Positions 6,874 to 16,179 of a stretch of DNA of 64,000 nucleotides are shown here, piece after piece. The stretch is from an uncultured Lachnospiraceae bacterium (GTDB lineage: Bacteria > Bacillota > Clostridia > Lachnospirales > Lachnospiraceae), in NCBI GenBank assembly GCA_910589195.1, contig CAJUTC010000008.1:34600-98599 (forward strand), written 5' to 3'. Below the pieces are notes generated by a model. It did no database searches, had not been told where the DNA came from, and saw nothing but the letters and a program-made list of their open reading frames with translations. Both the position numbers and the translations under genes were made by a program. Position 1 is the stretch's first letter, and each line of letters opens with the position of its first letter.

Positions 6874-9800
6874 ATGGCAAGAAAAATGAAAACCATGGAT
6901 GGCAACCAGGCTGCTTCTCATGCGTCATACGCATACACAGATGTAGCTGCCATCTTCCCAATTACCCCGTCTTCTGTTATGGCTGAGCATACAGATGAGT
7001 GGGCTACTGATGGGAGAACCAACATTTTCGGGCGTACCGTACAGGTAACCGAAATGCAGTCTGAGGCTGGTGCGGCAGGTGCCGTACACGGATCCCTTTC
7101 CGCTGGCGCGTTAACCACTACCTATACTGCGTCCCAGGGTCTGCTTTTAATGATTCCAAACCTTTACAAGATTGCTGGTGAGCAGTTGCCAGGCGTTGTA
7201 AACGTTTCCGCGCGTGCGATTGCTTCTCATGCATTATCCATTTTTGGCGATCATTCTGACGTATATGCTTGCCGTCAGACTGGATGCGCTATGCTGTGTG
7301 AATCCAGTGTTCAGGAAGTTATGGATTTAACCCCTGTTGCCCACTGCGCAGCAATTAAAGGCAAGGTTCCATTTATCAACTTCTTTGATGGTTTCCGTAC
7401 CTCCCACGAGATCCAGAAGATTGAAACCTGGGATTATGAAGACTTAAAAGATATGGTAGATATGGATGCGGTTGACGCATTCCGCGCAAACGCGTTAAAT
7501 CCCAATCATCCATGCCAGAGAGGTTCCGCGCAGAACCCGGATATTTTCTTCCAGGCGCGTGAAGCATGTAATCCTTACTATGATGCTCTTCCCGCTATTG
7601 TTCAGGAATATATGGACAAGGTTAACGCTAAGATTGGCACTGATTATAAACTGTTTAACTACTACGGCGCGGATGATGCCGAGCAGGTAATCATAGCGAT
7701 GGGTTCCGCAAATGACACCATTGAAGAAACCATCGATTATATGATAAAGTCCAGCGGCGCTAAGGTAGGCGTAGTTAAGGTTCGCCTGTACCGTCCATTC
7801 TGCGCGGAGGCTTTGATTAATGCGATTCCGGATACCGTTAAGAAGATTACCGTATTAGACCGTACCAAAGAACCAGGCGCTTTAGGTGAGCCTTTATATT
7901 TGGATGTAGTAGCCGCTTTAAAGGGATCCAAGTTTGACGCGGTTCCTGTATTCAGCGGACGTTATGGCTTAGGCTCTAAGGATACCACTCCGGCACAGAT
8001 CGTTGCTGTATACGAGAATACTGAGAAAAAGAAATTCACCTTAGGCATCGAAGATGACGTAACTAATCTGTCCTTAAAGCTGGGCGCTCCTCTGGTAACG
8101 ACTCCTGAAGGAACCACAAACTGTAAGTTCTGGGGTCTTGGCGCAGATGGTACCGTAGGCGCGAATAAGAACTCGATTAAGATCATTGGTGACAATACGG
8201 ACATGTATGCTCAGGCATATTTTGACTATGACTCCAAAAAGTCCGGCGGCGTTACCATGTCCCACTTAAGATTCGGACATACCCCTATTAAGTCCACCTA
8301 CCTGATTAAGAAGGCGAACTTCGTAGCATGCCATAACCCGGCATATATCCGGAAGTATAATATGGTTCAGGAGCTGGTAGACGGCGGAACCTTCCTGTTA
8401 AACTGCCCATGGTCAGATGAAGAGTTAGAGCAGCATCTGCCAGGACAGGTTAAGAAGTTTATTGCTGACCATAACATTAAATTCTATACCATCGACGGTG
8501 TTAAGATTGGTATTGAAACCGGTATGGGCCCCACAAGGATCAATACCATTTTACAGTCCGCGTTCTTTGAACTAACCGGAATTATCCCGGCAGAGAAGGC
8601 AAACCAGTTGATGAAAGACGCAGCTCAGAAAACCTATGGCCGCAAAGGTCAGGACGTGGTAGAGAAAAACTGGGCGGCAATCGACGCGGGCGCTAAGAAC
8701 GTTCATGCAGTAAATGTTCCGGAATCCTGGAAGACTGCCAAGGATGAAGGATTGGATTATCAGGTAGTAACAGAAGGAAGAAAAGATGTTGTTGATTTCG
8801 TAAACAACGTTCAGACCAAGGTTTCCGCCCAGGAAGGCAACAGCCTGCCCGTATCCGCATTCAGCGCTTATGTAGATGGCACTACGCCATCTGGTTCCTC
8901 CGCATATGAAAAGCGTGGTATCGCGGTAAATGTTCCGGTATGGAATCCAGATAATTGTATCCAGTGTAATTTCTGTTCGTATGTTTGTCCTCACGCGGTA
9001 ATCCGTCCAGTTGCTATGACTGCGGATGAAGCAGCTAAGGCTCCTGCTGAGATGAAGACGAAGGATATGACAGGTATGCCAGGCTACAAGTTCAGCATGA
9101 CCGTTTCCGCTCTTGACTGTACGGGATGCGGTTCCTGCGCGAATGTATGCCCAGGCATGAAGGGAAATAAGGCTCTGACCATGGAGAAGCTGGCTGACAA
9201 CTTAGGCGAGCAGCCAATCTTTGATTTTGGACAGTCCTTACCAATTAAGGAAGAAGTTGTTGCCAAGTTTAAACCGAATACGGTTAAGGGCTCCCAGTTT
9301 AAGCAGCCGCTCTTAGAGTTCTCCGGAGCTTGCGCGGGCTGTGGCGAAACTCCATATGCCAAGTTAATTACTCAGTTGTTCGGCGACAGGATGTATATTG
9401 CGAATGCTACCGGATGTTCCTCCATCTGGGGCAACTCTTCACCATCCACCCCATACACGGTAAACGCAAAGGGACAGGGCCCGGCATGGTGTAATTCCTT
9501 ATTTGAGGATAACGCAGAGTTTGGATATGGTATGCTGCTGGCTCAGAACGCGATCCGTGAAGGCTTACAGGCTAAGGTTGAAGCAGTAGCTGCTTCTGAT
9601 GAAGCATCAGATGAAGTGAAGGCAGCATGTAAGGAGTGGTTAGATACCTACAATGTAGGTGCTACCAACGGCGACGCAACGGACAAGTTAGTGGCAGCAT
9701 TAGAAGGGATTGACTGCCCAACCTGCAAGGATATCGTAAAGAATAAAGATTTCCTGTCCAAGAAGTCCCAGTGGGTATTCGGTGGTGACGGATGGGCTTA

Positions 9801-10410
9801 CGATATCGGATTTGGCGGTGTTGATCATGTGCTTGCTTCCGGTAAGGATATCAATGTTATGGTATTCGATACTGAGGTTTACTCCAACACTGGCGGACAG
9901 TCCTCCAAGGCTACTCCTACCGGTGCGGTTGCTCAGTTCGCGGCAGGCGGCAAGGATGTGAAGAAGAAAGATATGGCATCCATCGCTATGAGCTACGGCT
10001 ACGTATACGTAGCACAGATCTCCATGGGAGCTGACTATGCACAGACGGTTAAGGCTCTTGCAGAGGCAGAAGCTTATCCGGGACCATCCTTGATTATTGC
10101 GTACGCTCCATGTATCAACCATGGTATTAAGAAGGGTATGGCTAAGGCACAGACAGAAGAGAAGCTGGCTGTAGAGTGCGGCTACTGGCATCTGTTCCGC
10201 TTCAACCCTGCTGCAGAGAATAAGTTTACCTTAGACAGCAAAGAGCCGAAGATGGAAGGCTATCAGGATTATTTGAAGGGAGAGGTTCGTTACCTGTCCT
10301 TAGCAATGAAGAATCCTGAGAGAGCTGCTAAGCTGTTTGCTAAGAACGAAGCAGAGTCCAAGGCAAGATATGAATATCTGAAGAAGCTGGTAGATGTTTA
10401 TAAGGCTTAA
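6874..10410 (+). CDS. nifJ: Pyruvate:ferredoxin (flavodoxin) oxidoreductase
   Basis: This 1178-residue enzyme oxidises pyruvate with CoA to acetyl-CoA and CO2 and passes electrons to ferredoxin. It is the single-chain homodimeric form. The N-terminal pyrimidine-binding and transketolase-like domains come first, then the gamma domain (residues about 425-635, GxGADGTVGANK). A two-cluster ferredoxin domain follows, with CIQCNFCSYVCP from about residue 695 and CTGCGSCANVCPG from about 749. The C-terminal TPP domain has GACAGCGETPYAK, GDGWAYDIGFGG and NTGGQSS. ATG 6874 follows AGGAGGAAAG. Codon use is strikingly uniform (GTT/GTA, GCG, TCC) compared with neighbours, as expected for a highly expressed gene. 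It is monocistronic, with its own promoter and terminator. Confidence 0.97.
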   Translation: MARKMKTMDGNQAASHASYAYTDVAAIFPITPSSVMAEHTDEWATDGRTNIFGRTVQVTEMQSEAGAAGAVHGSLSAGALTTTYTASQGLLLMIPNLYKIAGEQLPGVVNVSARAIASHALSIFGDHSDVYACRQTGCAMLCESSVQEVMDLTPVAHCAAIKGKVPFINFFDGFRTSHEIQKIETWDYEDLKDMVDMDAVDAFRANALNPNHPCQRGSAQNPDIFFQAREACNPYYDALPAIVQEYMDKVNAKIGTDYKLFNYYGADDAEQVIIAMGSANDTIEETIDYMIKSSGAKVGVVKVRLYRPFCAEALINAIPDTVKKITVLDRTKEPGALGEPLYLDVVAALKGSKFDAVPVFSGRYGLGSKDTTPAQIVAVYENTEKKKFTLGIEDDVTNLSLKLGAPLVTTPEGTTNCKFWGLGADGTVGANKNSIKIIGDNTDMYAQAYFDYDSKKSGGVTMSHLRFGHTPIKSTYLIKKANFVACHNPAYIRKYNMVQELVDGGTFLLNCPWSDEELEQHLPGQVKKFIADHNIKFYTIDGVKIGIETGMGPTRINTILQSAFFELTGIIPAEKANQLMKDAAQKTYGRKGQDVVEKNWAAIDAGAKNVHAVNVPESWKTAKDEGLDYQVVTEGRKDVVDFVNNVQTKVSAQEGNSLPVSAFSAYVDGTTPSGSSAYEKRGIAVNVPVWNPDNCIQCNFCSYVCPHAVIRPVAMTADEAAKAPAEMKTKDMTGMPGYKFSMTVSALDCTGCGSCANVCPGMKGNKALTMEKLADNLGEQPIFDFGQSLPIKEEVVAKFKPNTVKGSQFKQPLLEFSGACAGCGETPYAKLITQLFGDRMYIANATGCSSIWGNSSPSTPYTVNAKGQGPAWCNSLFEDNAEFGYGMLLAQNAIREGLQAKVEAVAASDEASDEVKAACKEWLDTYNVGATNGDATDKLVAALEGIDCPTCKDIVKNKDFLSKKSQWVFGGDGWAYDIGFGGVDHVLASGKDINVMVFDTEVYSNTGGQSSKATPTGAVAQFAAGGKDVKKKDMASIAMSYGYVYVAQISMGADYAQTVKALAEAEAYPGPSLIIAYAPCINHGIKKGMAKAQTEEKLAVECGYWHLFRFNPAAENKFTLDSKEPKMEGYQDYLKGEVRYLSLAMKNPERAAKLFAKNEAESKARYEYLKKLVDVYKA

Positions 10411-10451
10411 TTTTCAGGATTAACATCTGTTATCTTGGTGAAGTCCTGTAT

Positions 10452-10487
10452 CGGGCAGAGATAAAATCTTATCTCTGCCCGTTCTTT
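10452..10487 (+). terminator. PFOR terminator
   Basis: CGGGCAGAGATAA and TTATCTCTGCCCG form a perfect 13-bp stem with loop AATC, followed by TTCTTT. It lies 42 bases after the stop codon. Confidence 0.85.
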
Positions 10488-10538
10488 GCGTTTTCGAACA
10501 TATGTTAGAGGAAAAAGGAAGGGAAAGAGGAGAAACTT

Positions 10539-11909
10539 GTGAAATCGGAGAATAACCTGGATACGGACAAAATTGGGGCTTTGGTACTGAATTTAGCCAT
10601 TCCGTCTATGCTGGCCCAGTTTGTCAGTGTTTTTTACAGTATTGTGGATCGGATGTATATTGGAAACATTCCGGAAACCGGAGAACTTGCCCTGGCGGGA
10701 GTAGGGGTTTGCGGCCCTATTATTACAATGATTTCTTCCGTTTCCTTCTGGGTGGGAGTAGGAGGGGCGCCTCTTTTAAGCATACGTTTGGGGCAAAAAA
10801 ACCAAAAAGGGGCCAGGCAGGTTTTGTCAAATTGCTTCCTGTTGCTGCTTATTATGGCTCTTCTGATTACCATCCTTGCCCTGGCTTTAAAACATAAGCT
10901 GCTCTGGTGGTTTGGGGCAAGCAAAGTATTATTCCCTTATGCAGACGCATATATTACCTGGATTTTTTCAGGGACCGTGTTTGCTTTGTTATCAACCGGG
11001 ATGAATCAATTTATTATCTGCCAGGGATTTTCCAAGGTTGGGATGAAATCGGTGCTGTTAGGGGCAGTGCTAAATATTATTCTGGATCCGGTCTGTATTT
11101 TTATCCTGGATCTTGGAGTAAAAGGGGCGGCTATGGCCACCGTTATATCTCAGATAGCTTCCTGCGGGTATGTGCTGCGCTTCTTGTTTAGCAGCAAGCC
11201 GGAAATACCAATTACCTTTGGAAACTATCAGTGGAAGGTAATGAAAAGAGTGCTGCTGATCGGTTTGACGCCATTTGTGATTATAGCTTTGGACAATGTG
11301 ATGATTATCTCCTTAAATGCCCAAATCCAGCGTTTCGGAGGATACCAACGGGGGGATATGCTGTTGACTTGCAATACCATTCTTCAGAGCTTTATGTTGA
11401 TAGTTACCATGCCCCTTGGTGGGATTACCGGCAGCACTCAGACGATTTTAGGCTTTAATTACGGAGCAAAACGGGCTGACCGGATCCGGAAGGCAGAGCG
11501 TCATATCTTGGCTTTATGCCTGATGTTTACTGGAATTATGTTCGTTGCCTCCAGGCTGTTTGCGCCATATTTTGTGATGCTGTTTACCCGGGATCCAGAA
11601 TACATCCGCCTTACGTTGGAGGCAATCCGCATTTATACGCTGATGCTCATACCTCTTGGCATTCAGTACATGATAGTGGATGGGGCTACTGGCATGGGAC
11701 TTTCTAAAATCGCTATTAGCCTGTCAATGTTCAGGAAGAGTATTTATTTTCTGTGCATTTTCCTGATCCCGTCAGTCTGGGATGTTGGGGGAATTTTTTA
11801 TGCAGAACCGATTTCCGACTTAATCAGTCCCATCCTTTCGATAGCAGTATTTTTTCTGGTGATTAATCCGGTTATTGAGAAAGCGGCAGAATCATCCCAG
11901 GAAATTTGA
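10539..11909 (+). CDS. MATE-family multidrug/metabolite exporter
   Basis: This 456-residue protein has about 12 membrane helices in two homologous six-helix bundles. It opens with the usual MATE amphipathic start (LVLNLAIPSMLAQFV) and a YSIVDRMYIG segment. MATE carriers export cationic compounds using a sodium or proton gradient, but the substrate of this one cannot be inferred. GTG 10539 is chosen because GAGGAG lies six bases upstream and no in-frame ATG precedes the conserved helix. It is preceded by the PFOR terminator and is not close to the downstream GntR gene, so it is probably a single-gene unit. Confidence 0.9.
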   Translation: MKSENNLDTDKIGALVLNLAIPSMLAQFVSVFYSIVDRMYIGNIPETGELALAGVGVCGPIITMISSVSFWVGVGGAPLLSIRLGQKNQKGARQVLSNCFLLLLIMALLITILALALKHKLLWWFGASKVLFPYADAYITWIFSGTVFALLSTGMNQFIICQGFSKVGMKSVLLGAVLNIILDPVCIFILDLGVKGAAMATVISQIASCGYVLRFLFSSKPEIPITFGNYQWKVMKRVLLIGLTPFVIIALDNVMIISLNAQIQRFGGYQRGDMLLTCNTILQSFMLIVTMPLGGITGSTQTILGFNYGAKRADRIRKAERHILALCLMFTGIMFVASRLFAPYFVMLFTRDPEYIRLTLEAIRIYTLMLIPLGIQYMIVDGATGMGLSKIAISLSMFRKSIYFLCIFLIPSVWDVGGIFYAEPISDLISPILSIAVFFLVINPVIEKAAESSQEI

Positions 11910-11975
11910 TTTCAGTAAGAATAAGAAAATTGTAAGAAACAGCTTCTTGACGGAGCTGCTTTTCTTTGATAACAT

Positions 11976-12002
11976 AACTGTATCAACACTGTTAATACAG
12001 TT
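11976..12002 (+). promoter_or_regulatory. Probable operator of the GntR/YtrA-type regulator
   Basis: AACTGTAT, 11 bases, ATACAGTT is a perfect 8-bp inverted repeat about 105 bases before the regulator gene. Sites bound by YtrA-type GntR proteins are TGTA/TACA dyads of about this spacing. A TTGATA at 11966-11971 is a possible -35 box, so binding here would cover the promoter and give autoregulation. Confidence 0.6.
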
Positions 12003-12025
12003 AATATAAATGATACGGTTGAATT

Positions 12026-12060
12026 CCGAATGGTTCCGGAACCATTCCGGAACCATTCGG
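12026..12060 (+). promoter_or_regulatory. Second dyad / leader hairpin with repeated CGGAACCATTC units
   Basis: CCGAATGGTTCCGG and CCGGAACCATTCGG form a perfect 14-bp stem with a 7-base loop. The right arm plus loop are two direct copies of CGGAACCATTC and the left arm is an inverted copy, so one motif appears three times. There is no T run. It could be a second operator, or an RNA hairpin in the leader of the GntR-ABC operon. Confidence 0.6.
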
Positions 12061-12107
12061 CCAATGCTGGTTTCCCTAAAAAGGCAACAGCGGAAAGGAG
12101 TAAGCGT

Positions 12108-12527
12108 GTGATTGTACTAGACTATAAAGATCGAAGGCCTTTGTATGAACAGATAACAGAACGATTCCAGATGCTAATTGTGAAAGGCGTTCTGCCAAAG
12201 GATATGCAGATGCCATCTGTCCGCAGCCAGGCCATGCGGCTATCGATCAACCCGAATACGATACAGCGGGCCTACAGCGAATTAGAGCGGCAAGGCTATA
12301 TTTACACGATTAAAGGAAGAGGAAGTTTTGTAGCTGATATTGGAGGAATATTGAATGTGAGAAAAGAGGAATGGAAAGAACGGTTAATCAAATTGGCGGA
12401 AGAGGGATATTCCCTGGGAATTGACAGTCATGAGATGGAAGAGATTATCCGAAACGCGAAGCATGTGGAAACAAAAGAAGCAACAGACAATGGAACCATA
12501 CCAGAACAGGGGAGGGATGAGTTGTGA
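12108..12527 (+). CDS. GntR-family transcriptional regulator, YtrA type
   Basis: This 139-residue protein has a winged-helix domain at about residues 10-75 (PLYEQITERFQMLIVKG, then SVRSQAMRLSINPNTIQRAY) and only a short C-terminal dimerisation tail. That is the YtrA subfamily, whose members repress neighbouring ABC transporter genes. The start is GTG 12108, seven bases after GGAAAGGAG. A longer frame from ATG 12030 would begin inside the leader hairpin and has no ribosome binding site. The stop overlaps the ATPase start by 4 bp (GTGA). The inverted repeat at 11976-12002 is its likely target; the inducing signal is unknown, although YtrA systems often respond to wall-active antibiotics. Confidence 0.88.
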   Translation: MIVLDYKDRRPLYEQITERFQMLIVKGVLPKDMQMPSVRSQAMRLSINPNTIQRAYSELERQGYIYTIKGRGSFVADIGGILNVRKEEWKERLIKLAEEGYSLGIDSHEMEEIIRNAKHVETKEATDNGTIPEQGRDEL

Positions 12528-13423
12528 TTAAAGCGGAGAATCTGACGAAACGCTTTGAGGATATTATGGCAGTTGACCATATTTCAGCCGAGATTAAAGA
12601 AGGATGTGTGTTTGGCCTGATTGGAACCAACGGATCCGGAAAAAGCACATTCCTGCGCATGGCCAGCGGAATTTTAAAGCCGGATGAAGGCAGCATTACC
12701 ATTGACGGGGAAACGGTGTGGGAGAATCCGGAGATTAAGTCAAAGTATTTTTATATATCGGATGACCAGTATTTTTTCTCAAATGGAACGCCTAAGGAAC
12801 TGATGCAATTTTACCAATGCATGTATCCGGCCTTTGATGAAACACGGTTTTACCACCTGTTAGAAAGCTTTGGTCTGAAAAAAGATCGGAAAATCAACAC
12901 GTTTTCTAAAGGGATGAAAAAGCAGGTTTCCGTAATTTGCGGCATTTGTGCCGGAACCGAATATATTTTCTGTGATGAAACCTTTGATGGTTTGGATCCG
13001 GTCATGCGCCAGACCGTAAAAAGCCTGTTTGCCAACGACATGGCGGAACGGAACTTAACCCCTATCATCGCGTCCCATAACCTTCGGGAGCTGGAGGACA
13101 TTTGTGATCACGTAGGACTTCTCCATCGAGGCGGCATTTTGCTTTCTAGGGAGCTGGATGACATGAAGCTGAATCTCCATAAGGTGCAGTGTGTCCTTAG
13201 GCCCGGGATGAAGCCAGAACAGTTAATCGCCTTAGACATTGCAAAAACGGAACAGACCGGAAGCATCTATACGATAACGGTACGGGGAAATCAAGATGAG
13301 ATTATGGCCAAGATGGAGTCCTATGAGCCAATTTTTTACGAATTGATTCCATTATCCCTGGAGGAAATCTTTATCAGTGAAACGGAGGTGGCCGGATATG
13401 ACATCAAGGCACTTATACTTTAA
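12524..13423 (+). CDS. ABC transporter ATP-binding protein (YtrB-like)
   Basis: This 299-residue ATPase has Walker A GTNGSGKST (about residues 33-41), a signature of the form FSKGMKKQ (about 127), Walker B YIFCDETFDGLDP (about 146) and the switch histidine in IASHNLREL. The departure of the signature from LSGGQ is normal for the YtrB/EcsA-like group of ABC-2 exporters. Start GTG 12524 overlaps the regulator's stop, and the permease gene begins inside its 3' end, so the three proteins are translationally coupled. It powers the permease encoded next. Confidence 0.92.
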   Translation: MIKAENLTKRFEDIMAVDHISAEIKEGCVFGLIGTNGSGKSTFLRMASGILKPDEGSITIDGETVWENPEIKSKYFYISDDQYFFSNGTPKELMQFYQCMYPAFDETRFYHLLESFGLKKDRKINTFSKGMKKQVSVICGICAGTEYIFCDETFDGLDPVMRQTVKSLFANDMAERNLTPIIASHNLRELEDICDHVGLLHRGGILLSRELDDMKLNLHKVQCVLRPGMKPEQLIALDIAKTEQTGSIYTITVRGNQDEIMAKMESYEPIFYELIPLSLEEIFISETEVAGYDIKALIL

Positions 13424-15551
13424 ATTACTTCGTGAAGATATGAAACGGAAGCTGTGGGCGGCGGCCCTGCTGGGTTTGAGTTTGTTTTTTTCGCTTCCAA
13501 TTGCCATGGCTATGATTTTGCCCAGCTACCAACCGAATCAAGATACAACCTTTGAGGCAGTAATTGCTCGAAGAACGAATAATGTAACCACTATGTTGGA
13601 TTTTGATGGCAGATATCCCATTGTGATGCTTATTTTCTTTATAACGGCTATTGTGATGGGTATTTCAACCTTTGCTTATCTGCATAATAAAAAGCAGGTT
13701 GATTTTTACCACAGCCTTCCGGTGAAGAGGAATCTTTGGTTTGCGGTCCATATAAGTACAGGGATTTTGATTCCCGCAGGGATTTATCTGATTGCGGCTT
13801 CCGTTTCCCTGGTGGTGGCCGGAGTAAACGGGGTACGGCTGTCCGTTATATTTCCGTATGCGATACATGGATTTTTCTTCCACATCCTCTACTATATCCT
13901 GATTTATATTACGGTGGTTTTGGCTGTGATCATGACCGGAACTAAGCTGGCAGCGATTCTGGGAACAGCAGTTTTTTTCATCTACTTCCCGGCAGTCAGC
14001 GGGCTGATGGTATCATTCTACGCGCTATTTTTTGATACGTATTACTATGGGGCACCTACCATATGGAATAAGGTAGTGTCCAAAATTTCCCCCATCTATG
14101 AACTGATATTGGCAGTGTCGGACGGGGTGGCCATAGGTCATGTAGTTGGGACAGCGGGAGCGATCTTAGGTCTAGGTCTAATTAGCTTTCTCCTTTACCA
14201 GAAACGGCCTTCTGAAGCAGCGGGAAAAACCATGGCGTTTGCCTGGTCCAAGGGAATTATTAAAGTTTTTTTGGTTATTGCGTTTGGATTGACCGGAGGT
14301 TTGTTTTTCTACTCTATTCGGGATACCCTGGCCTGGCTGGTATTTGGAGTCATTGTAGGGGTGGTGATATCTCATTGTGTGATTGAAGTCATTTACCATT
14401 CTGATTTTAAAAAGCTGTTTTGCCATGAGAAAACCATGGCCGCTTGTATGGCTGTGGGACTGTTAATTTCTCTTGCCTTTTACTTCGATTTCTTTCGGTA
14501 TGACGAATATGTGCCTTCTGACAGCCAGGTGGCCTATTCTTCTATTGATTTCGGGAATGACCATTGGGTCAGCTATACCTATTATTTTGATATTTCAGAT
14601 GAAAGAGAGGATGTGCTGACGAGAGGACGCATTACGGATCAAACAGAAGCTGTTCTGGGGATCGCCCAGGAAGGCATCAGGCAATTAGATAAGGATATAT
14701 CTTTTGACTATGATCAATGGAGCAATGTGGTGATCTGCTATACCATGAAAAGCGGACGGAAAGTGTATCGCCAGTATTATATGTACTTGGATCCGGTGAT
14801 GGATCTGGCGGATCAGATTTATTTGGATCCAAATTATAAGAAAGCTTTGTATCCCGGTTTGGATTTGGAACTGTCAGAAGTGATAAACCACATGGTTTAC
14901 CAGGATGTTATGGAGAAGGATGTGTATTTACTCTCAGAGGATCAAGAGAAGAAAAAAGCGGTGGCAGAAAGTTACCGACAGGAATTTTTGGAATTATCCA
15001 TGTCTGCCCGGGAAACGGAATGCCCGATCGGGGCGTTACTGATGATTTCAGATGAAACAGATCGAAAGATTCAGGAAAACGCCGGAAAAATCAGTAACCG
15101 GAGTTATTTGTACAGCGGATACTTTTATCCGATTTATCCTTCCTTTACGAAAACCATAGAAGCCTTGGCTGATTGCGGGATCCGGGCAGGGGAATCTTTA
15201 GACCCAGAAAATTTCAGGCAGATTCAAATCGTTTTAGAATGGCCTTTTGAGGATTTGGAAAAAGAGGAATATGAGCAATACGAGATGGAAGCGGATAATG
15301 ATGAGGAACCGTATTCTATTACCTATTCAAACCCGGAAGAAATCCGAAAAATTATGGAAGCGTTCAGCCCCAGGGATTGTACAAAAAACAGCATGGTGTT
15401 ATCTTCCCGCTACCGGGTGTATCTAACCATGAAGGATATGACAGTGCTGGCCGATTCTAATTTTATAACTGGATTTTTAATTGATGGAAAAGTGCCGGAT
15501 TTTGTGGTGGAAGATTTTAAGGAGCTAATGGCACAAAGAAAAAGACAGTAA
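13398..15551 (+). CDS. ABC-2-type permease with large extracytoplasmic C-terminal domain
   Basis: This protein of about 717 residues has 8-9 membrane helices within the first 365 residues, ending near FYFDFFRYDEYVPSD. After that come about 340 hydrophilic residues that must lie outside the membrane. The N-terminal part resembles YtrC/YtrD-type permeases. The C-terminal domain is strand-rich and acidic with no motif I recognise; it may sense an envelope ligand. ATG 13398 is chosen over the in-frame GTG 13377 because GGAGGTG sits nine bases upstream of it. It overlaps the ATPase gene by 26 bp, and a terminator follows. The transported substrate is unknown; export or antibiotic defence is an inference from the YtrA-type regulator. 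Confidence 0.85.
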   Translation: MTSRHLYFKLLREDMKRKLWAAALLGLSLFFSLPIAMAMILPSYQPNQDTTFEAVIARRTNNVTTMLDFDGRYPIVMLIFFITAIVMGISTFAYLHNKKQVDFYHSLPVKRNLWFAVHISTGILIPAGIYLIAASVSLVVAGVNGVRLSVIFPYAIHGFFFHILYYILIYITVVLAVIMTGTKLAAILGTAVFFIYFPAVSGLMVSFYALFFDTYYYGAPTIWNKVVSKISPIYELILAVSDGVAIGHVVGTAGAILGLGLISFLLYQKRPSEAAGKTMAFAWSKGIIKVFLVIAFGLTGGLFFYSIRDTLAWLVFGVIVGVVISHCVIEVIYHSDFKKLFCHEKTMAACMAVGLLISLAFYFDFFRYDEYVPSDSQVAYSSIDFGNDHWVSYTYYFDISDEREDVLTRGRITDQTEAVLGIAQEGIRQLDKDISFDYDQWSNVVICYTMKSGRKVYRQYYMYLDPVMDLADQIYLDPNYKKALYPGLDLELSEVINHMVYQDVMEKDVYLLSEDQEKKKAVAESYRQEFLELSMSARETECPIGALLMISDETDRKIQENAGKISNRSYLYSGYFYPIYPSFTKTIEALADCGIRAGESLDPENFRQIQIVLEWPFEDLEKEEYEQYEMEADNDEEPYSITYSNPEEIRKIMEAFSPRDCTKNSMVLSSRYRVYLTMKDMTVLADSNFITGFLIDGKVPDFVVEDFKELMAQRKRQ

Positions 15552-15620
15552 GAAGTGATTGATGTAACTTGAATGTGACATGATCCGCGGCGGACAGAAA
15601 GGCGGCGGATTGCTGGATAC

Positions 15621-15661
15621 AGCCTGGCAGAAGAAAGATTCCTTTTGCCAGGCTATTTTTT
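15621..15661 (+). terminator. Terminator of the GntR-ABC operon
   Basis: AGCCTGGCA and TGCCAGGCT pair over nine bases around a 16-base loop, followed by ATTTTTTT. The T run is on the + side, so it serves the + operon rather than the convergent gene. Confidence 0.8.
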
Positions 15662-15669
15662 TCAAATAT

Positions 15670-16179
15670 TCATCCGAAAAGCGCCCCCAATAATCCGTAG
15701 GATAAGAGGGACATAATCACAGTAGCGATTGCAATTCCTACCAAAATGGCAGGAAACGATTTCCGTATGTCCATATGGAGAAGAGAAGCAACCAGCGCCC
15801 CAGTCCAGGCTCCGGTTCCGGGAAGGGGGATTCCAACAAAGATTACCAGGCCCCAAAATCCATATTTTTCTACCTGCCCTTTGTTTTTTTCAGCTTTATT
15901 CCGAATCCACAGAGCAATCTTTTGCAGACCGGGAAGACGCTCCATGAAATCTAACACCTTTTCGATCAAAAGCAAAATAAAAGGGATGGGGAGGATGTTG
16001 CCAATGATGCAGATAGGAATTGCGCGCAAGATAGGCACGTCTAACAGCGCGGGAGAGGCAGCCAGCAAACCGCCTCTTAGTTCCAGGATTGGAACCATGG
16101 AAATCAGAAAAATAATGATTTCGCCGGATACTTTGCCTCCTAAGGCGGCAGCCAGCCATTGTACAAATGAATCAGTCAT
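15670..16179 (-). CDS. COG2426-type small membrane protein (putative small multidrug export family)
   Basis: This 169-residue protein has four to five membrane segments. It carries the family marks MVPILELRGGLLAA near residue 28 and GIPLPGTGAWTGAL near residue 115. The family (putative small multi-drug export protein) is distantly related to the DedA/VTT membrane proteins, and the export role has little experimental support. It is convergent with the ABC operon. A GAGGAT site (complement of 16188-16193) and a TATAAT (complement of 16206-16211) stand upstream of its start. Confidence 0.85.
   Translation of the reverse strand: MTDSFVQWLAAALGGKVSGEIIIFLISMVPILELRGGLLAASPALLDVPILRAIPICIIGNILPIPFILLLIEKVLDFMERLPGLQKIALWIRNKAEKNKGQVEKYGFWGLVIFVGIPLPGTGAWTGALVASLLHMDIRKSFPAILVGIAIATVIMSLLSYGLLGALFG

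Noticed and set aside
8572..8994. A 140-codon antisense frame within the PFOR gene
   Set aside because: It is a shadow of the biased codon use of a highly expressed gene and has no start signals of its own.
12030..12107. A longer N-terminus for the GntR regulator from ATG 12030
   Set aside because: This ATG is inside the 14-bp leader stem without a ribosome binding site, whereas GTG 12108 has GGAAAGGAG at seven bases and gives the normal YtrA length.
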